Assembly (NCBI GenBank): GCA_903861005.1
Contig: CAIOSP010000146.1
Span: 25,091 to 89,090, forward strand
From: an uncultured Pseudomonadota bacterium
GTDB lineage: Bacteria; Myxococcota_A; UBA796; GCA-2862545
Reading direction: 5' to 3'
DNA: 64,000 nucleotides
This document shows, in pieces, positions 9,038-18,971 of this stretch (positions are counted from its first letter, which is position 1; every line of letters starts with the position of its first letter). The notes beneath the pieces are model-generated. The model saw only the letters and a program-made list of their open reading frames with translations, searched no databases and was not told the origin of the DNA. The position numbers and the translations under genes are program-made.

Positions 9038-10861
9038 ATGTGTGGAATCGTCGGGTTCATCGGGTCTCGTCGCGCGCTGCCCGTGCTGGTCGAGGGCCTG
9101 CGTCGCCAGGAGTACCGCGGGTATGACTCCGCGGGCGTGGCCCTGGTGTCCGACGGCGGGATGTGGGTCCGCAAGACCACCGGCCGCGTGGCTGAGCTGG
9201 CGCGCGCGGTGGCGGACGGCCCCGGCGGGGTGGTTGGGATCGCCCACACGCGCTGGGCCACGCACGGCGGCGTCACGGTCGCCAACGCCCACCCGCACCT
9301 GGACAGCCTCGAGCGCATCGCCGTCGTCCACAATGGCATCGTCGAGAACGAGCGGGCGCTGCGCCGCGCGCTCCAGGCCGAAGGCGTGGTGTTTCGTAGC
9401 GAGACCGACACGGAGGTCCTGCCGCACCTGATCCGCAAGTTCTACTCGGGCAACCCGACCGACGCCGTGCTGCGGGCGCTCGAGCACATCCGCGGCACCT
9501 ACGGCATCGTCGTCGCGTTCGCCGACCACCCCGAAATGCTGATCGTGGCGCGCAACGGATCGCCGCTGGTCTGCGGCATCGGTGACGGTGAGACGGTGAT
9601 CGCGTCCGACCCTCAGGCGGTCGTCGAGCACACGCGCCGCGTCGTCTATCTGCAGGATCGCGAGATGGCGATCGTGCGCGCGGGCGAGGTGGAGGTCCGC
9701 GGCTTTGACGGCGGCGTGCTGGACCTCAACGTCCAGCTGATCGACGCCGACTACGACGTCGCCAACCGCGAGGGCTTCCCGCACTTCATGCTCAAGGAGA
9801 TCCACGAGCAGCCGCGTAGCATCCGTCGCTGCCTGCTCGGGCGCATCCAGCGTGAGGACGGCCTGGCCAAGCTCGGCGGTCTGTCCATGAAGCCCCGCGA
9901 TCTGGTGGCGATCCAGCGCGTGATCACGGTGGGCTGCGGCACCAGCTTCCACGCCGGCATGGCGGGCGCCATGGCGATCGAGGCGCTGGCGCGTGTGCCC
10001 GCGCACTGCGAGATCGCGTCGGAGTACCGCTACCGCCACCCGATCATCGAGCGCGACGCGCTCTTCCTGGCCGTCAGCCAGTCGGGCGAGACGGCCGACA
10101 CCCTGGGCGCCGTGCAGGAGATCCAGCTCAAGGGCGGGCAGGTGATGGGCGTGGTCAACGTGGTCGGCTCGACCATCGCGCGCACCACCGGCCGCGGCGT
10201 GTACATCCACAGCGGGCCCGAGGTCGCGGTGGCTTCCACTAAGGCGTTCACCTCGCAGGTGACGGCGCTGTTGGTGTTCACGCTCATGCTCGCCCGCACG
10301 CGCGACCTGTCGCTGCCGCGCGGACAGGCGGTCGCCGCGGCGCTGGACTCGGTGCCGGAGCACGTGACCCACTACCTGCAGAACCCTGGCCCCATCGATC
10401 AGGTCGTCGAGGTCGTGAAGAACGCCCGCTACGTGCTGTTCATGGGTCGCGGGTACTCGTACCCGGTGGCGTTGGAGGGCGCGCTCAAGCTCAAGGAGAT
10501 CGCGTACCTGCCGTGTGAGGCCTACGCGTCCGGCGAGATGAAGCACGGCCCGATCGCGATGATCGAGGAGGGTACTCCCGTGATCGCGATCGTCCCGATG
10601 GACGATCAGCGCGAGAAGACGCTGTCGAACCTCAAGGAGGTCGAGGCGCGGGGCGCCCGCATCATCGCCATCCACACGGAGGGTGACGAGGAGATCGCGG
10701 CCCTGGCCGACATCGCCATCGCCATCCCCGCCGTGGCGGACTTCGTCTCGCCGCTGGTGACGGTGCTGCCGCTGCAGCTCATCGCGTACCACACAGGCAT
10801 CGCGCTCGGTCGCGACATCGACAAGCCTCGCAACCTCGCGAAGTCCGTCACCGTCGAGTAG
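9038..10861 (+). CDS. glmS: glutamine--fructose-6-phosphate aminotransferase (isomerizing)
   Basis: GlmS makes glucosamine-6-phosphate, the entry point to peptidoglycan and LPS amino sugars. The 607-residue length is canonical. Cys2 (MCGIVGFIG) is the N-terminal nucleophile of the glutaminase domain, with RWATHG and the YRGYDSAG loop visible. Two SIS domains follow (GCGTSFHAGM, SQSGETADT, YPVALEGALKLKEIAY) and the C-terminal tail DKPRNLAKSVTVE is the conserved channel-gating end. GGAGG at about 9027 precedes the ATG. No glmS ribozyme is seen in the short upstream spacer. Confidence 0.97.
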   Translation: MCGIVGFIGSRRALPVLVEGLRRQEYRGYDSAGVALVSDGGMWVRKTTGRVAELARAVADGPGGVVGIAHTRWATHGGVTVANAHPHLDSLERIAVVHNGIVENERALRRALQAEGVVFRSETDTEVLPHLIRKFYSGNPTDAVLRALEHIRGTYGIVVAFADHPEMLIVARNGSPLVCGIGDGETVIASDPQAVVEHTRRVVYLQDREMAIVRAGEVEVRGFDGGVLDLNVQLIDADYDVANREGFPHFMLKEIHEQPRSIRRCLLGRIQREDGLAKLGGLSMKPRDLVAIQRVITVGCGTSFHAGMAGAMAIEALARVPAHCEIASEYRYRHPIIERDALFLAVSQSGETADTLGAVQEIQLKGGQVMGVVNVVGSTIARTTGRGVYIHSGPEVAVASTKAFTSQVTALLVFTLMLARTRDLSLPRGQAVAAALDSVPEHVTHYLQNPGPIDQVVEVVKNARYVLFMGRGYSYPVALEGALKLKEIAYLPCEAYASGEMKHGPIAMIEEGTPVIAIVPMDDQREKTLSNLKEVEARGARIIAIHTEGDEEIAALADIAIAIPAVADFVSPLVTVLPLQLIAYHTGIALGRDIDKPRNLAKSVTVE

Positions 10862-10897
10862 CGGCGGGGTGGGGGCGGCAGGGCGGACGCCGAGCCG

Positions 10898-12148
10898 TCA
10901 GCCGGTCGACAGCAGCAGGCCTGACGCCGACCACATCCAGAGTCGGCCGTGGCGGGTGAGGCAGCAGTCCACCCCGAGCGTGGCCCAGGTGGGCGGCGGC
11001 GGGGTGCACTTGGGCGCGGTGGGCAGGTCGTGGACGTGCTCGACGGCGCCGTGGTTGGTGACCCGGACCCAGCGGTGATCGGCGCTGCCAAAGTAGGCGG
11101 CGTCGCCGAGCGCGCGCGCCGTGACCCAGTGCCCCTCCGGCATGCGGGTGCCGCCCAGGCTGGCGCCAGTGCGGGGGTCGAGCCAGCGCACGCGGCGGTG
11201 TCCGTCGCTCGTGGCCCAGCCGGCGCGGGTGGCGGCGGTGGGGCCGGGGCCGAGCAGGGAGCCGGTGGTGCGCGAGTGCGTCACGAACGACCAGATCGAG
11301 CCCTCGGGGCCGCCGATGTGCCCGTCGTCCCACACCGGCGGGCAAGACATCCACGCGAGCGCGGCGTCGTCGCCGGGCGCGAGCAGCGTGTCGGGGTCGA
11401 GCACGATGGCGCCGGGTTCGCGGACCCGCAGGCTCCCGTCGCGCGTGTCCAAGACGACCGCGTCGCCGTCGTGCAGTCCGGCCACGCGTGCGCCGTCGGC
11501 CGAGAAGCGGACCGGGCCGTGCGGGTCAAGCGACAGCGCGAGCGAGGCGACGCTGTGGCTGGGGGCCGCGGCGCGTTCAACCCCGTGCTCGCCGAGCACC
11601 GCGACCGCGCCATACGGGCCCGCGATCAGCGACTCACCCTTGCCAATCGCGCCGACCGCGACAGGTTGCAGACCGCACGCTTGCCGGTAGATCCATCCAG
11701 AGTCGGACCACACCACGCCAAGGCCGGCCGTGAAGGGCGCGGTGTCCGACGCGCGACGCGCGCCGTCGGTCAGGGCGAGCGCGTCCGTCGTCCAGCCAGC
11801 GCCCTGCCGACGAAGGAGCACGCCGTCGCCGCGCCGGAGGTGCCGCTCCCTATCGAGGCTCCACCCGGTGCTCTCCGCGCGGATCTCACGGCCGGTGCCT
11901 GCGATCGCGACGGCGTCACCCTGACGCGTGACGTGGGGCGCCTCGCCGACTTGGGCGGCCAGCACGTGATCCTTGAGCGGGATCCAGGCGACACCGCCGA
12001 CCACCACGCCCGTGCCACCAGGCGCCGCGAACGCGTGCACGCCGCGGGGGAGGGCGTGCACCGCGGGGCGGGCGTCATGGGCGTCGCGAGCGAAGACGCT
12101 CACAGGGGCGCTGACGTCAGACCAACGGGCAGAGGTGTGAGGAGGCAT
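10898..12148 (-). CDS. hypothetical protein, possible WD/beta-propeller-like repeats
   Basis: I do not recognise this 416-residue protein. It has repeated beta-strand units with GxAVAVLGEHG, DGARVAGLHDGDAVVLDTRDGS and VRWLDPRTGASLGG, which look like blades of a beta-propeller. No signal peptide or membrane segment is evident, and Cys residues cluster near the C-terminus (PKCTPPPP, GVDCCLTRHG). It is convergent with glmS (36-base gap) and divergent from the next lipoprotein. The plus strand of the same stretch is also open for 424 codons, but that reading is a run of V/A/R/G residues without motifs, so the minus strand was chosen. Confidence 0.6.
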   Translation of the reverse strand: MPPHTSARWSDVSAPVSVFARDAHDARPAVHALPRGVHAFAAPGGTGVVVGGVAWIPLKDHVLAAQVGEAPHVTRQGDAVAIAGTGREIRAESTGWSLDRERHLRRGDGVLLRRQGAGWTTDALALTDGARRASDTAPFTAGLGVVWSDSGWIYRQACGLQPVAVGAIGKGESLIAGPYGAVAVLGEHGVERAAAPSHSVASLALSLDPHGPVRFSADGARVAGLHDGDAVVLDTRDGSLRVREPGAIVLDPDTLLAPGDDAALAWMSCPPVWDDGHIGGPEGSIWSFVTHSRTTGSLLGPGPTAATRAGWATSDGHRRVRWLDPRTGASLGGTRMPEGHWVTARALGDAAYFGSADHRWVRVTNHGAVEHVHDLPTAPKCTPPPPTWATLGVDCCLTRHGRLWMWSASGLLLSTG

Positions 12149-12248
12149 CGACTCCTGCTAGCCGCGGGCACGCGCCTTGGCGAGCGCGTGGTTTTACGCG
12201 CGCGCCATCCCGCGAGGTGCTAGATTGCGGTCATCGAGGAGTGCCCCG

Positions 12249-12956
12249 ATGGTCGTTCACGTCTCTCCGCACGGATGGAACCGCGTTCTTGTCGCGTGGG
12301 TCGCTGCTGGCGCGCTGGCGGGCTGCACCCCCGCGGACGTGCCGGACCCGGACGTCTCCGTCTACCCGCCGACCAGCCTGGAGCTGTCGCCGCTCGCGTA
12401 CTCGGACTCCGCCGCGGAGTGGCACAACGTCTCCATCCTCAACCAGACCTGGTACAACCTGGACGTGAAGGACGTGGAGCTGCGGGATGTCTCCACAGAC
12501 GTCGCGGCCACGCTGCCGGAGGGCACGCAGGCAGGCGGCGCGGCCTTCCTCGAGGTCCAGGGTGTCCCGGCCGGCACGGTGGGCCTTGTGCTGGCGCCGC
12601 GTCAGAGCGTCTCCCTCCAGGTCCGCGTGGCCAGCGCCACGCAGGTCCCCCGCGAGCTCTGGACCGACAGCAAGTACGTCGCGCTGCTCCACTTCCAGGT
12701 GGGCGGCAGCGGCGTGGTCGACGCCGAGACCAACACCACCGACATCAATTCGTACCGCTCCATCACCAAGGAGATCCAACTCTCCTTCGAGCTGAACTGC
12801 GATCTCGACGGCGACGGCGTGGAGGCGGAGGTCTGCAGTGGCGCGGACTGCGATGACCACAGCTCAGCGATCGGCCCCAACGTGGACGAGGCCTGCGACG
12901 GCTTCGACAACAACTGCTCTGGCTTGATCGACGAGGGTTGCCCGGCCTCCCCATGA
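12249..12956 (+). CDS. lipoprotein with one MopE-type metal-binding motif
   Basis: This 235-residue lipoprotein has a signal peptide ending in the lipobox LAGC (Cys26). A central beta-sandwich domain (residues about 45-175) recalls the choice-of-anchor/ASPM-type domains, with strands such as SVSLQVRVAS. The C-terminal 50 residues form one putative metal-binding motif: CDLDGDGVEAEVC, ADCDDHS, then CDGFDNNCSGLIDEGC. The ATG at 12249 follows a GAGGAG at 12236-12241; the frame opens earlier but without a signal peptide. The stop overlaps the start of the radical SAM gene (ATGA). Confidence 0.8.
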   Translation: MVVHVSPHGWNRVLVAWVAAGALAGCTPADVPDPDVSVYPPTSLELSPLAYSDSAAEWHNVSILNQTWYNLDVKDVELRDVSTDVAATLPEGTQAGGAAFLEVQGVPAGTVGLVLAPRQSVSLQVRVASATQVPRELWTDSKYVALLHFQVGGSGVVDAETNTTDINSYRSITKEIQLSFELNCDLDGDGVEAEVCSGADCDDHSSAIGPNVDEACDGFDNNCSGLIDEGCPASP

Positions 12957-15556
12957 ACCGACTCGTGAACGTGGGTGACGTACTCGAGCAGGAGATCCTG
13001 CCGATCGTCGAAAAGGCATCGCGCTACCTGGGCACTGAGGTCAACGCCGTCCACAAGGACAAGGCGTCGGTCGAGGTGCGCATCGCGCTGGCGTTCCCAG
13101 ATCTGTACGATCTGGGCTTGGGCAACCTGGGCCTGCACGTGCTGTACGCATGCGTGAACCGGCTGCCGTGGGCTTGGTGCGAGCGCACCTACGCGCCCGG
13201 CCGAGACATGGAGGACGCCCTCCGCGAGCGCGGCCTCCCGCTGTTCGCGCTGGAGAGCAAGGACGGCCTGGGCGTGTTCGACGGCATCGGCTTCACGCTG
13301 CAGAGCGAGCTGACCTACACGAACATCCTCAACATCCTAGACATGTCGCACATCGCCATGCGCACCGCGGACCGCGGCGAGCATGACCCGCTGACCTTCG
13401 CGGGCGGGCCCGCGGTGTTCAACCCTGAGCCGCTCTCGCCGTTCATGGACTTCTTCGTGATCGGCGACGGCGAGGACGCGATCCTCGAGATCGTCGAGGT
13501 GCTGCGCGCCACGCGCGGACAGACCCGCGCGCAGCGCCTGCTGGCCATGTCCAAGCTGGAAGGCGTGTACGTCCCGGCGCTCTACCCGTTCGACGTCATG
13601 CCAGACGGCAGCGTGCTCCCCGCGGTGGGCGCGCCCAAGATCCGCAAGCGCGTGACCCGGGATCTGAACGGCGCCACATTCCCCACGGACTACATCATCC
13701 CGTACACCCAGCTGGTGCACGACCGCATCAGCTTGGAGGTCCTGCGCGGCTGCACCCAAGGGTGCCGGTTCTGCCAGGCCGGCATGGTGACCCGCCCCGT
13801 GCGCGAGCGCAGCCTGGAGAAGGTGGACGAGCTGCTCCGGCGCACGCTGGACGCCACCGGCTACGAGGAGGTGGGCCTGGTGAGCCTGTCCACCTGCGAC
13901 TACAGCCGGGTGCGGCAGCTGGTCGAGAACACGGTGGAGGCCGTGCGCGACGAGCACGTCAGCGTCAGCCTGCCCTCGCTGCGGCTGGACAGCTTCTCGG
14001 TAGAGCTGGCAGACATGGTCGCCGAGACCCGCCGCACCGGCTTGACCGTCGCCCCAGAGGCCGCCAGCCCGCGCCTGCGCGCCGTGATCAACAAGTGGAT
14101 CCCGGACGAAGACCTGCTGAACATGGCGCACCGCGCGTTCGAGCTCAAGTGGGACCACGTGAAGCTCTACTTCATGATCGGCCTGCCCACCGAACGCGAC
14201 GACGACATCGTCGCCATCGCGGATCTGGCCCGACGCACGCTTGAGGTGGGCCGAAAGGTCAACAAGCGCGCGAGCGTGAATCTGGGCGTGTCGACGTTCG
14301 TGCCCAAGCCGTTCACCCCGTTCCAGTGGTCGGCGCAGATCAGCTACGACGAGACCGTCCGTCGTCAGGACGTCCTGGTGGCGGTGTTGCCACGCCAGGG
14401 CGTGAAGTTCGGCCGCCACCACCCGGAGGAGACCTTCCTCGAGGGCCTGATCTCACGCGGGGACAGGCGCGTGGGGGACTTGCTGGAGGCCGCCTGGAAG
14501 CGCGGCTGCCGGTTCGACGCCTGGAGCGAGCACCTGAACTTCGGCGCGTGGAAGAAGGCGATCGAGGACGTCGGCTTTGACGTCGTTCACGCCATCCGCG
14601 AGCGCGATCTGGACGAGCGCCTGCCCTGGGACCACCTGGACATGCTGGTCGACAAGAGCTGGTTCCAGGAGGACTACAAGCGCGCGCTCGAGCTCAAGCA
14701 CGCCGAGGACTGCCGCCACAAGCGCTGTCACAAGTGCGGCGTGATCGACAAGGAGCGCGACCTCTGCGCGACCATGCTCCGCGACAACGTGGCGAGCCGC
14801 AAGTCGGAGTCGGAGTGGACCCGCAAGCCTCCGTCCGAATCCCCTGCGCCCAAGGCGACGGTGCAGCGGGTTTGGCTGCGCATCGGGCGGACGGGCGTGG
14901 CTCGATACCTGTCGCACCTGGAGTCGCTGAGCGCGTGGGTTCGGGCGCTGCGCCGCGCGAAGACGCCGATCGGGTACAGCCAGGGCTTCCACCCGCACCC
15001 GTCGATCGCGTTCAGCGCCGCGCCGCCGCAGGGCGAAGAGAGCGTCGGCGACTACCTCGACATGGATCTGACCCGTCGCGTGGACGTGCCGGAGCTGATC
15101 GCGTCGCTGCGCCGCGTCCTGCCGGACGGGTTTGACGTGCTGGACGGGGCTGAGGTCCCGCTGAAGTCGCCGTCGCTGATGTCGGTGAACGCGGGCGGGG
15201 TGTACGTGCTCCGCTTCCCGGACCAGACGGACGCCAGCCTAGCGGCCCGCGTCGAGCAGCTCCTGGCGGCCGATCGCATCCTGGCCACGCGCCGGTCCAA
15301 GGCCGCCCGTGGGCCGGGCTCGGATGGCACCATCCAGGTCGACATCCGGCCCATGATCCACGAGATCGTCCCGCACCCTGACCGCGTCCCGGCGGTGAGG
15401 GTTGTGCTGCGGGACGTGGACGGAAAGCCGGCCAAGGCGGGGGAGGTGGCACGCTTGCTCACCGACCGCCCCGAGGCTGCGCGCATCCTCCGCGTGGAGA
15501 CCCTGCGGCGCGATGGGGATGCGTACAGCGGCATCGGAGATTCTCTCCCACGCTGA
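12953..15556 (+). CDS. B12-binding/radical SAM protein with C-terminal DUF2344-like domain
   Basis: The protein has 867 residues. An N-terminal Rossmann-like domain resembles the B12-binding domain of the TIGR03960-type family. A radical SAM core follows, with cluster ligands C267, C271, C274 in CTQGCRFC. A Cys-rich spacer (CRHKRCHKCG) leads to a C-terminal domain starting around residue 640 (RTGVARYLSHLESLSAWVRALRRA ... GFHPHPSI) that matches the DUF2344/TIGR03936 pattern. This fusion is widespread and usually sits next to ribonuclease G, which is absent here; a role in RNA or ribosome modification has been suggested for the family but is not shown. The start is coupled to the upstream lipoprotein. 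Confidence 0.88.
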   Translation: MNRLVNVGDVLEQEILPIVEKASRYLGTEVNAVHKDKASVEVRIALAFPDLYDLGLGNLGLHVLYACVNRLPWAWCERTYAPGRDMEDALRERGLPLFALESKDGLGVFDGIGFTLQSELTYTNILNILDMSHIAMRTADRGEHDPLTFAGGPAVFNPEPLSPFMDFFVIGDGEDAILEIVEVLRATRGQTRAQRLLAMSKLEGVYVPALYPFDVMPDGSVLPAVGAPKIRKRVTRDLNGATFPTDYIIPYTQLVHDRISLEVLRGCTQGCRFCQAGMVTRPVRERSLEKVDELLRRTLDATGYEEVGLVSLSTCDYSRVRQLVENTVEAVRDEHVSVSLPSLRLDSFSVELADMVAETRRTGLTVAPEAASPRLRAVINKWIPDEDLLNMAHRAFELKWDHVKLYFMIGLPTERDDDIVAIADLARRTLEVGRKVNKRASVNLGVSTFVPKPFTPFQWSAQISYDETVRRQDVLVAVLPRQGVKFGRHHPEETFLEGLISRGDRRVGDLLEAAWKRGCRFDAWSEHLNFGAWKKAIEDVGFDVVHAIRERDLDERLPWDHLDMLVDKSWFQEDYKRALELKHAEDCRHKRCHKCGVIDKERDLCATMLRDNVASRKSESEWTRKPPSESPAPKATVQRVWLRIGRTGVARYLSHLESLSAWVRALRRAKTPIGYSQGFHPHPSIAFSAAPPQGEESVGDYLDMDLTRRVDVPELIASLRRVLPDGFDVLDGAEVPLKSPSLMSVNAGGVYVLRFPDQTDASLAARVEQLLAADRILATRRSKAARGPGSDGTIQVDIRPMIHEIVPHPDRVPAVRVVLRDVDGKPAKAGEVARLLTDRPEAARILRVETLRRDGDAYSGIGDSLPR

Positions 15557-15563
15557 AACCCGC

Positions 15564-15584
15564 GGCGTTTCTCGCCTTTTGTTT
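15564..15584 (+). terminator. weak hairpin plus T-rich tract after the radical SAM gene
   Basis: GGCG-tttct-CGCC is followed by TTTTGTTT. The stem has only four pairs, so termination is uncertain, but the position just after the stop and the T-rich tract are as expected. Confidence 0.35.
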
Positions 15585-15699
15585 ATGCTCCTGGATCGGT
15601 TTTTCCGAAATGCTCTAAAGGTCTATCGGGACAAGACGATCGCAGGATATGCTTTCCCAGACCAAGGCTCTCGCGCCTCCCCGGGCGCACGAGGTGATG

Positions 15700-18600
15700 A
15701 TGCGTTTCCCTGTCATGGCTGCCGCTCTGCTCGTCTCCAATGTCGCGTTCGCGCGACAGTGGGTCGTGGATCCGTCCAAGGTCGACGACCTCGTCACCCA
15801 GCTCTCCAACGCGCGTGATGGCGACATCCTCGCCCTGGACCCTGGCGTGCACACGCTGACCCAGCCGATCACCGTGAACGTCAACATCACCATCACGGGC
15901 CTGCACACCCCCCGGGAAGTGGACGACAGCTCGGTCGGCGACTCCAGCGTCCTGTACTTCGACGTCCATACCGATAGCTGGACCGGTACGGACGTCGGCG
16001 TCATCAAGGTCGCCGCGGGCAAGACGCTGACCTTCCAGGACATCGAGTTCCGGGAGAAGGAGCTGCTCTGCACCGACGGCGTCGACAACGACGGCAACGG
16101 CCTGGGCGACGACGCCGACCCTGCCTGCGACGCGCCGAGCGACACCGCCGCGGGCGGCGTGGGCCCGCCCACGGTCAACCCCGGCGAGCTGCGCGCGTTC
16201 TACCTGGTGGGCGCGACCACGCCGACCGGCCCGACCGCCACGCTGAACATGGTCCGCACCCAGCTGCAGGGCTGGTCCATCGGCATCAAGGGCGGCGCGA
16301 TCTACGCCAGCTCCCGCACCAAACTGAACATCACGGACTCGCTCGTGCTGTTCAACCGCGGCCTGCTCGCCCCCAACGCGGCGGGCGGCGGCGATGGTGG
16401 CCAGGGCTCGATCTACGCGACCACCAGCGCCAACGTCACCATCCGTGGCACGCGCTTCGAGAAGAACGCGGCCCGCTACGGCGGCGCGGTGTACGTCGCG
16501 GACGGCACCCACCTGCTCGTCCAGAACTCGGCGTTCCACGTGAACAGCGGTGAGGACGGCGGCGCCATCTTCGCCGAGAACTCCTACGTCGACGTCAGCC
16601 AGACCTACTTCGTGTCGAACGACGCCACCCTGGACGCGTTCGGCGGCGGCCAACTCTGGCTCGAGTACGAGGGCGGCGCGATCTACACCGAAGACTCGGT
16701 GCTGAGCCTGACCAACAACATCTTCCTTCAGAACAAGGCCAAGACCTGGGGCGCCGCGATCACCGCGCACCGCTCGCTCGGTGGCTCCAACCCGCCGGAG
16801 ATCCTGAACAACACGTTCGTCGAGAACAAGGCCAGCCTGCAGGGTGGGTCGGAGTGCTTCTTCAACGGCACCGACTTCATCTACCGCAACAACATCGCGT
16901 ACGGTGAGTCCACTGGCGTGCTCGGCGCCACCAACTGGATCCTCGGCCAGTACCCCGACGCGCACTACAACAACTTCCCGACGCTCGCTGGCGTGGTGCC
17001 TGCCGTGTTCACGGCGCAGCTGTCCGTCTTCAACGTCGACACGTCGACCAACCTGTTCGACGACCCGCTGTTCGTCTACTACCGCCCGGATGACGGCGGC
17101 TCCTTCCAGGAGCACGACGAGTGGCGCATCTGGCAGTTCTGGCTGCACCCGAACTCCCCGCTGATCGACGCCGGCGACCCCTCCATCCTCGACGTGGTCG
17201 GCGGCCAGTCGGACATCGGCGCGTACGGCGGCCCCGGCGCCGCGGTCCGTGACGACGATCTGGACGGCTGGGTCGACATCTACGACTGCAACGACCAGGA
17301 CGCGACCATCAAGCCGTACGCCCAGGAGCTGTGCGACGACGTCGACAACGACTGCAACGGCGTGGTCGACGACCTCGAGCACCGCTGGTTCGCGGACCGC
17401 GACTTCGACAGCTACGGCAACTCGTCCGAGTACGTCGACGCTTGCCCCACGGACGTCCTGCCCTCGTTGGGCTCGAACGGCCGCTGGGTGCTGGTCGGTG
17501 GCGACTGCAACCCGACCAACGCGCAGGTCAGCCCGGGCCGCGCCGAGTTCTGCGACGGCATCGACAACAACTGCGACGGCAGCATCGACAACGGCCTGCC
17601 CACCGGCACGGTCTGGTACGTCGACAACGACCACGACGGCTTCGGCCGCGTCTCCGCGAACGGCTCGGTGCAGGGCTCGTGCCCCCCGAACACCGAGTAC
17701 GCGAACTGGTCGCCGTTCAACACGGACTGCAAGGACACCAACGCGGACATCCACCCGCTGATCACGTCTGCGACCCGCGTGCATCCGCCGCTGGCCGACG
17801 CGGCTGAGGAGGCGTCTGAGCTCGACCGTGACCCGGCGTTCGTCGGCGACGGCATCGACGAGGACTGTGACCTGGTCGACCTGTGCTACTCCGACGCGGA
17901 CGACGACAAGTTCGGCGACCGTGGCGTGGAGGGCGAGCCGCCCCCCGTCATCCCCGACAACAACCTGTCCTGCCGCGATCGCAGCCTGACCTACACGGCC
18001 GAGAACTCGCTCGACTGTGACGACGCGGACCGCACTGTCAACCCCGAGGCCAACGAGGTCACGGGCGACGGCCTCGACCAGAACTGCGACGGCCACGACC
18101 AGTGCTACGTCGACGAGGACGGCGACAGCTTCGGCAACGATCAGGTCGTGCTGTCGGCCGGCAGCACCTGCGGCGAGGGCGACGACCCCACCGCGGACCG
18201 CACCGGCGACTGCGACGACTCCACCCTGACCGGCCCCGCCTCCCGCCCCGGCGCGCAGGAGGTCTGCGACGGCCTGGACAACAACTGCAACGGCGAGATC
18301 GACGAGGTCAGCAGCCCTGACGCCACCGTCTGGTTCCTCGACGCCGACGGCGACCTCTGGGGCGACGTGAAGTTCCAGATCAAGGCCTGCGGCCAGCCCA
18401 TTGGCTACGTCGCCCAGTCGGGTGACTGCAACGACGCCGAGAACCGCACCTACCCGCAGAACCAGGAGGTCTGTGACGGCCTGGACAACAACTGCGTGTC
18501 TGGCATCGACGAGAACGCGGCGGTCGATGTCTTCACCTGGTACCAGGACGTCGATGGCGACGGCTACGGCAACAAGAACCTCGTGACCCAGTCCTGCGTG

Positions 18601-18801
18601 GCGCCGACCGACGGCACCTGGATCAAGGCCGGCACGCCGCTCGACTGCGATGACGCCAGCGTGGACGTCGGTCCGTGCCCTGACCCCATCTGCGCGACCG
18701 GGGCCGGCTGCTCGCAGCAGGGCCTCGGCGGCATGGCACCCTACGGCATCCCGATGGCGGCCCTGGCGTTCATGCGCCGCCGCCGCCGCGCCGCCAAGTA
18801 G
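15700..18801 (+). CDS. secreted right-handed beta-helix protein with MopE-type repeats and MYXO-CTERM-like tail
   Basis: The protein has 1033 residues. After a signal peptide (MRFPVMAAALLVSNVAFA), residues about 20-500 form a pectate-lyase-like right-handed beta-helix (repeated GGAIYAS, GGAVYVAD, GGAIFAEN turns, Asn ladders). From about 520 to 1000 there are six to seven putative metal-binding motifs (DCNDQDA ... CDDVDNDCNGVVDD; DCDD ... CDGLDNNCNGEIDE), as in the copper-repressible MopE family. The C-terminus has Cys residues, a hydrophobic stretch and RRRRR, a MYXO-CTERM-type anchor. GAGG at 15691 gives the best spacing to ATG 15700 (15697 is also ATG). It is probably a surface protein binding divalent metal or glycans; no catalytic residues were recognised. 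Confidence 0.82.
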   Translation: MRFPVMAAALLVSNVAFARQWVVDPSKVDDLVTQLSNARDGDILALDPGVHTLTQPITVNVNITITGLHTPREVDDSSVGDSSVLYFDVHTDSWTGTDVGVIKVAAGKTLTFQDIEFREKELLCTDGVDNDGNGLGDDADPACDAPSDTAAGGVGPPTVNPGELRAFYLVGATTPTGPTATLNMVRTQLQGWSIGIKGGAIYASSRTKLNITDSLVLFNRGLLAPNAAGGGDGGQGSIYATTSANVTIRGTRFEKNAARYGGAVYVADGTHLLVQNSAFHVNSGEDGGAIFAENSYVDVSQTYFVSNDATLDAFGGGQLWLEYEGGAIYTEDSVLSLTNNIFLQNKAKTWGAAITAHRSLGGSNPPEILNNTFVENKASLQGGSECFFNGTDFIYRNNIAYGESTGVLGATNWILGQYPDAHYNNFPTLAGVVPAVFTAQLSVFNVDTSTNLFDDPLFVYYRPDDGGSFQEHDEWRIWQFWLHPNSPLIDAGDPSILDVVGGQSDIGAYGGPGAAVRDDDLDGWVDIYDCNDQDATIKPYAQELCDDVDNDCNGVVDDLEHRWFADRDFDSYGNSSEYVDACPTDVLPSLGSNGRWVLVGGDCNPTNAQVSPGRAEFCDGIDNNCDGSIDNGLPTGTVWYVDNDHDGFGRVSANGSVQGSCPPNTEYANWSPFNTDCKDTNADIHPLITSATRVHPPLADAAEEASELDRDPAFVGDGIDEDCDLVDLCYSDADDDKFGDRGVEGEPPPVIPDNNLSCRDRSLTYTAENSLDCDDADRTVNPEANEVTGDGLDQNCDGHDQCYVDEDGDSFGNDQVVLSAGSTCGEGDDPTADRTGDCDDSTLTGPASRPGAQEVCDGLDNNCNGEIDEVSSPDATVWFLDADGDLWGDVKFQIKACGQPIGYVAQSGDCNDAENRTYPQNQEVCDGLDNNCVSGIDENAAVDVFTWYQDVDGDGYGNKNLVTQSCVAPTDGTWIKAGTPLDCDDASVDVGPCPDPICATGAGCSQQGLGGMAPYGIPMAALAFMRRRRRAAK

Positions 18802-18827
18802 TCACGCGCCCTCGGGCGTGACCTCAA

Positions 18828-18859
18828 GGGCTCGCAGGGTGACACCTGCGGGCTCTTTT
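18828..18859 (+). terminator. rho-independent terminator after the beta-helix/MopE gene
   Basis: An 11-pair stem (GGGCTCGCAGG with CCTGCGGGCTC, two G-T pairs) encloses a short loop and is followed by TTTT. It lies 26 bases after the stop codon. A second, imperfect inverted repeat (TCACGC ... GCGTGA) sits between the stop and this hairpin. Confidence 0.75.
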
Positions 18860-18971
18860 CGCTTTCTACGGGCTCAGGGCGGATGCGCACGAGCGGCCTG
18901 CTCGGCCGGCGCTCGGGGGCTCGGGAGGCGTGGGCCCTTCGCGGTCGGAGGTCGGACGTCCGCTGTCCGGA

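Noticed and set aside
10949..12223. 424-codon plus-strand open frame opposite the propeller-like hypothetical
   Set aside because: The minus strand gives a balanced composition with strand-turn repeats; the plus reading is biased and has no motif. The choice is moderately certain.
15583..18096. 837-codon minus-strand open frame opposite the beta-helix/MopE protein
   Set aside because: Same reason: low-complexity V/R/D/A reading opposite a motif-rich gene.
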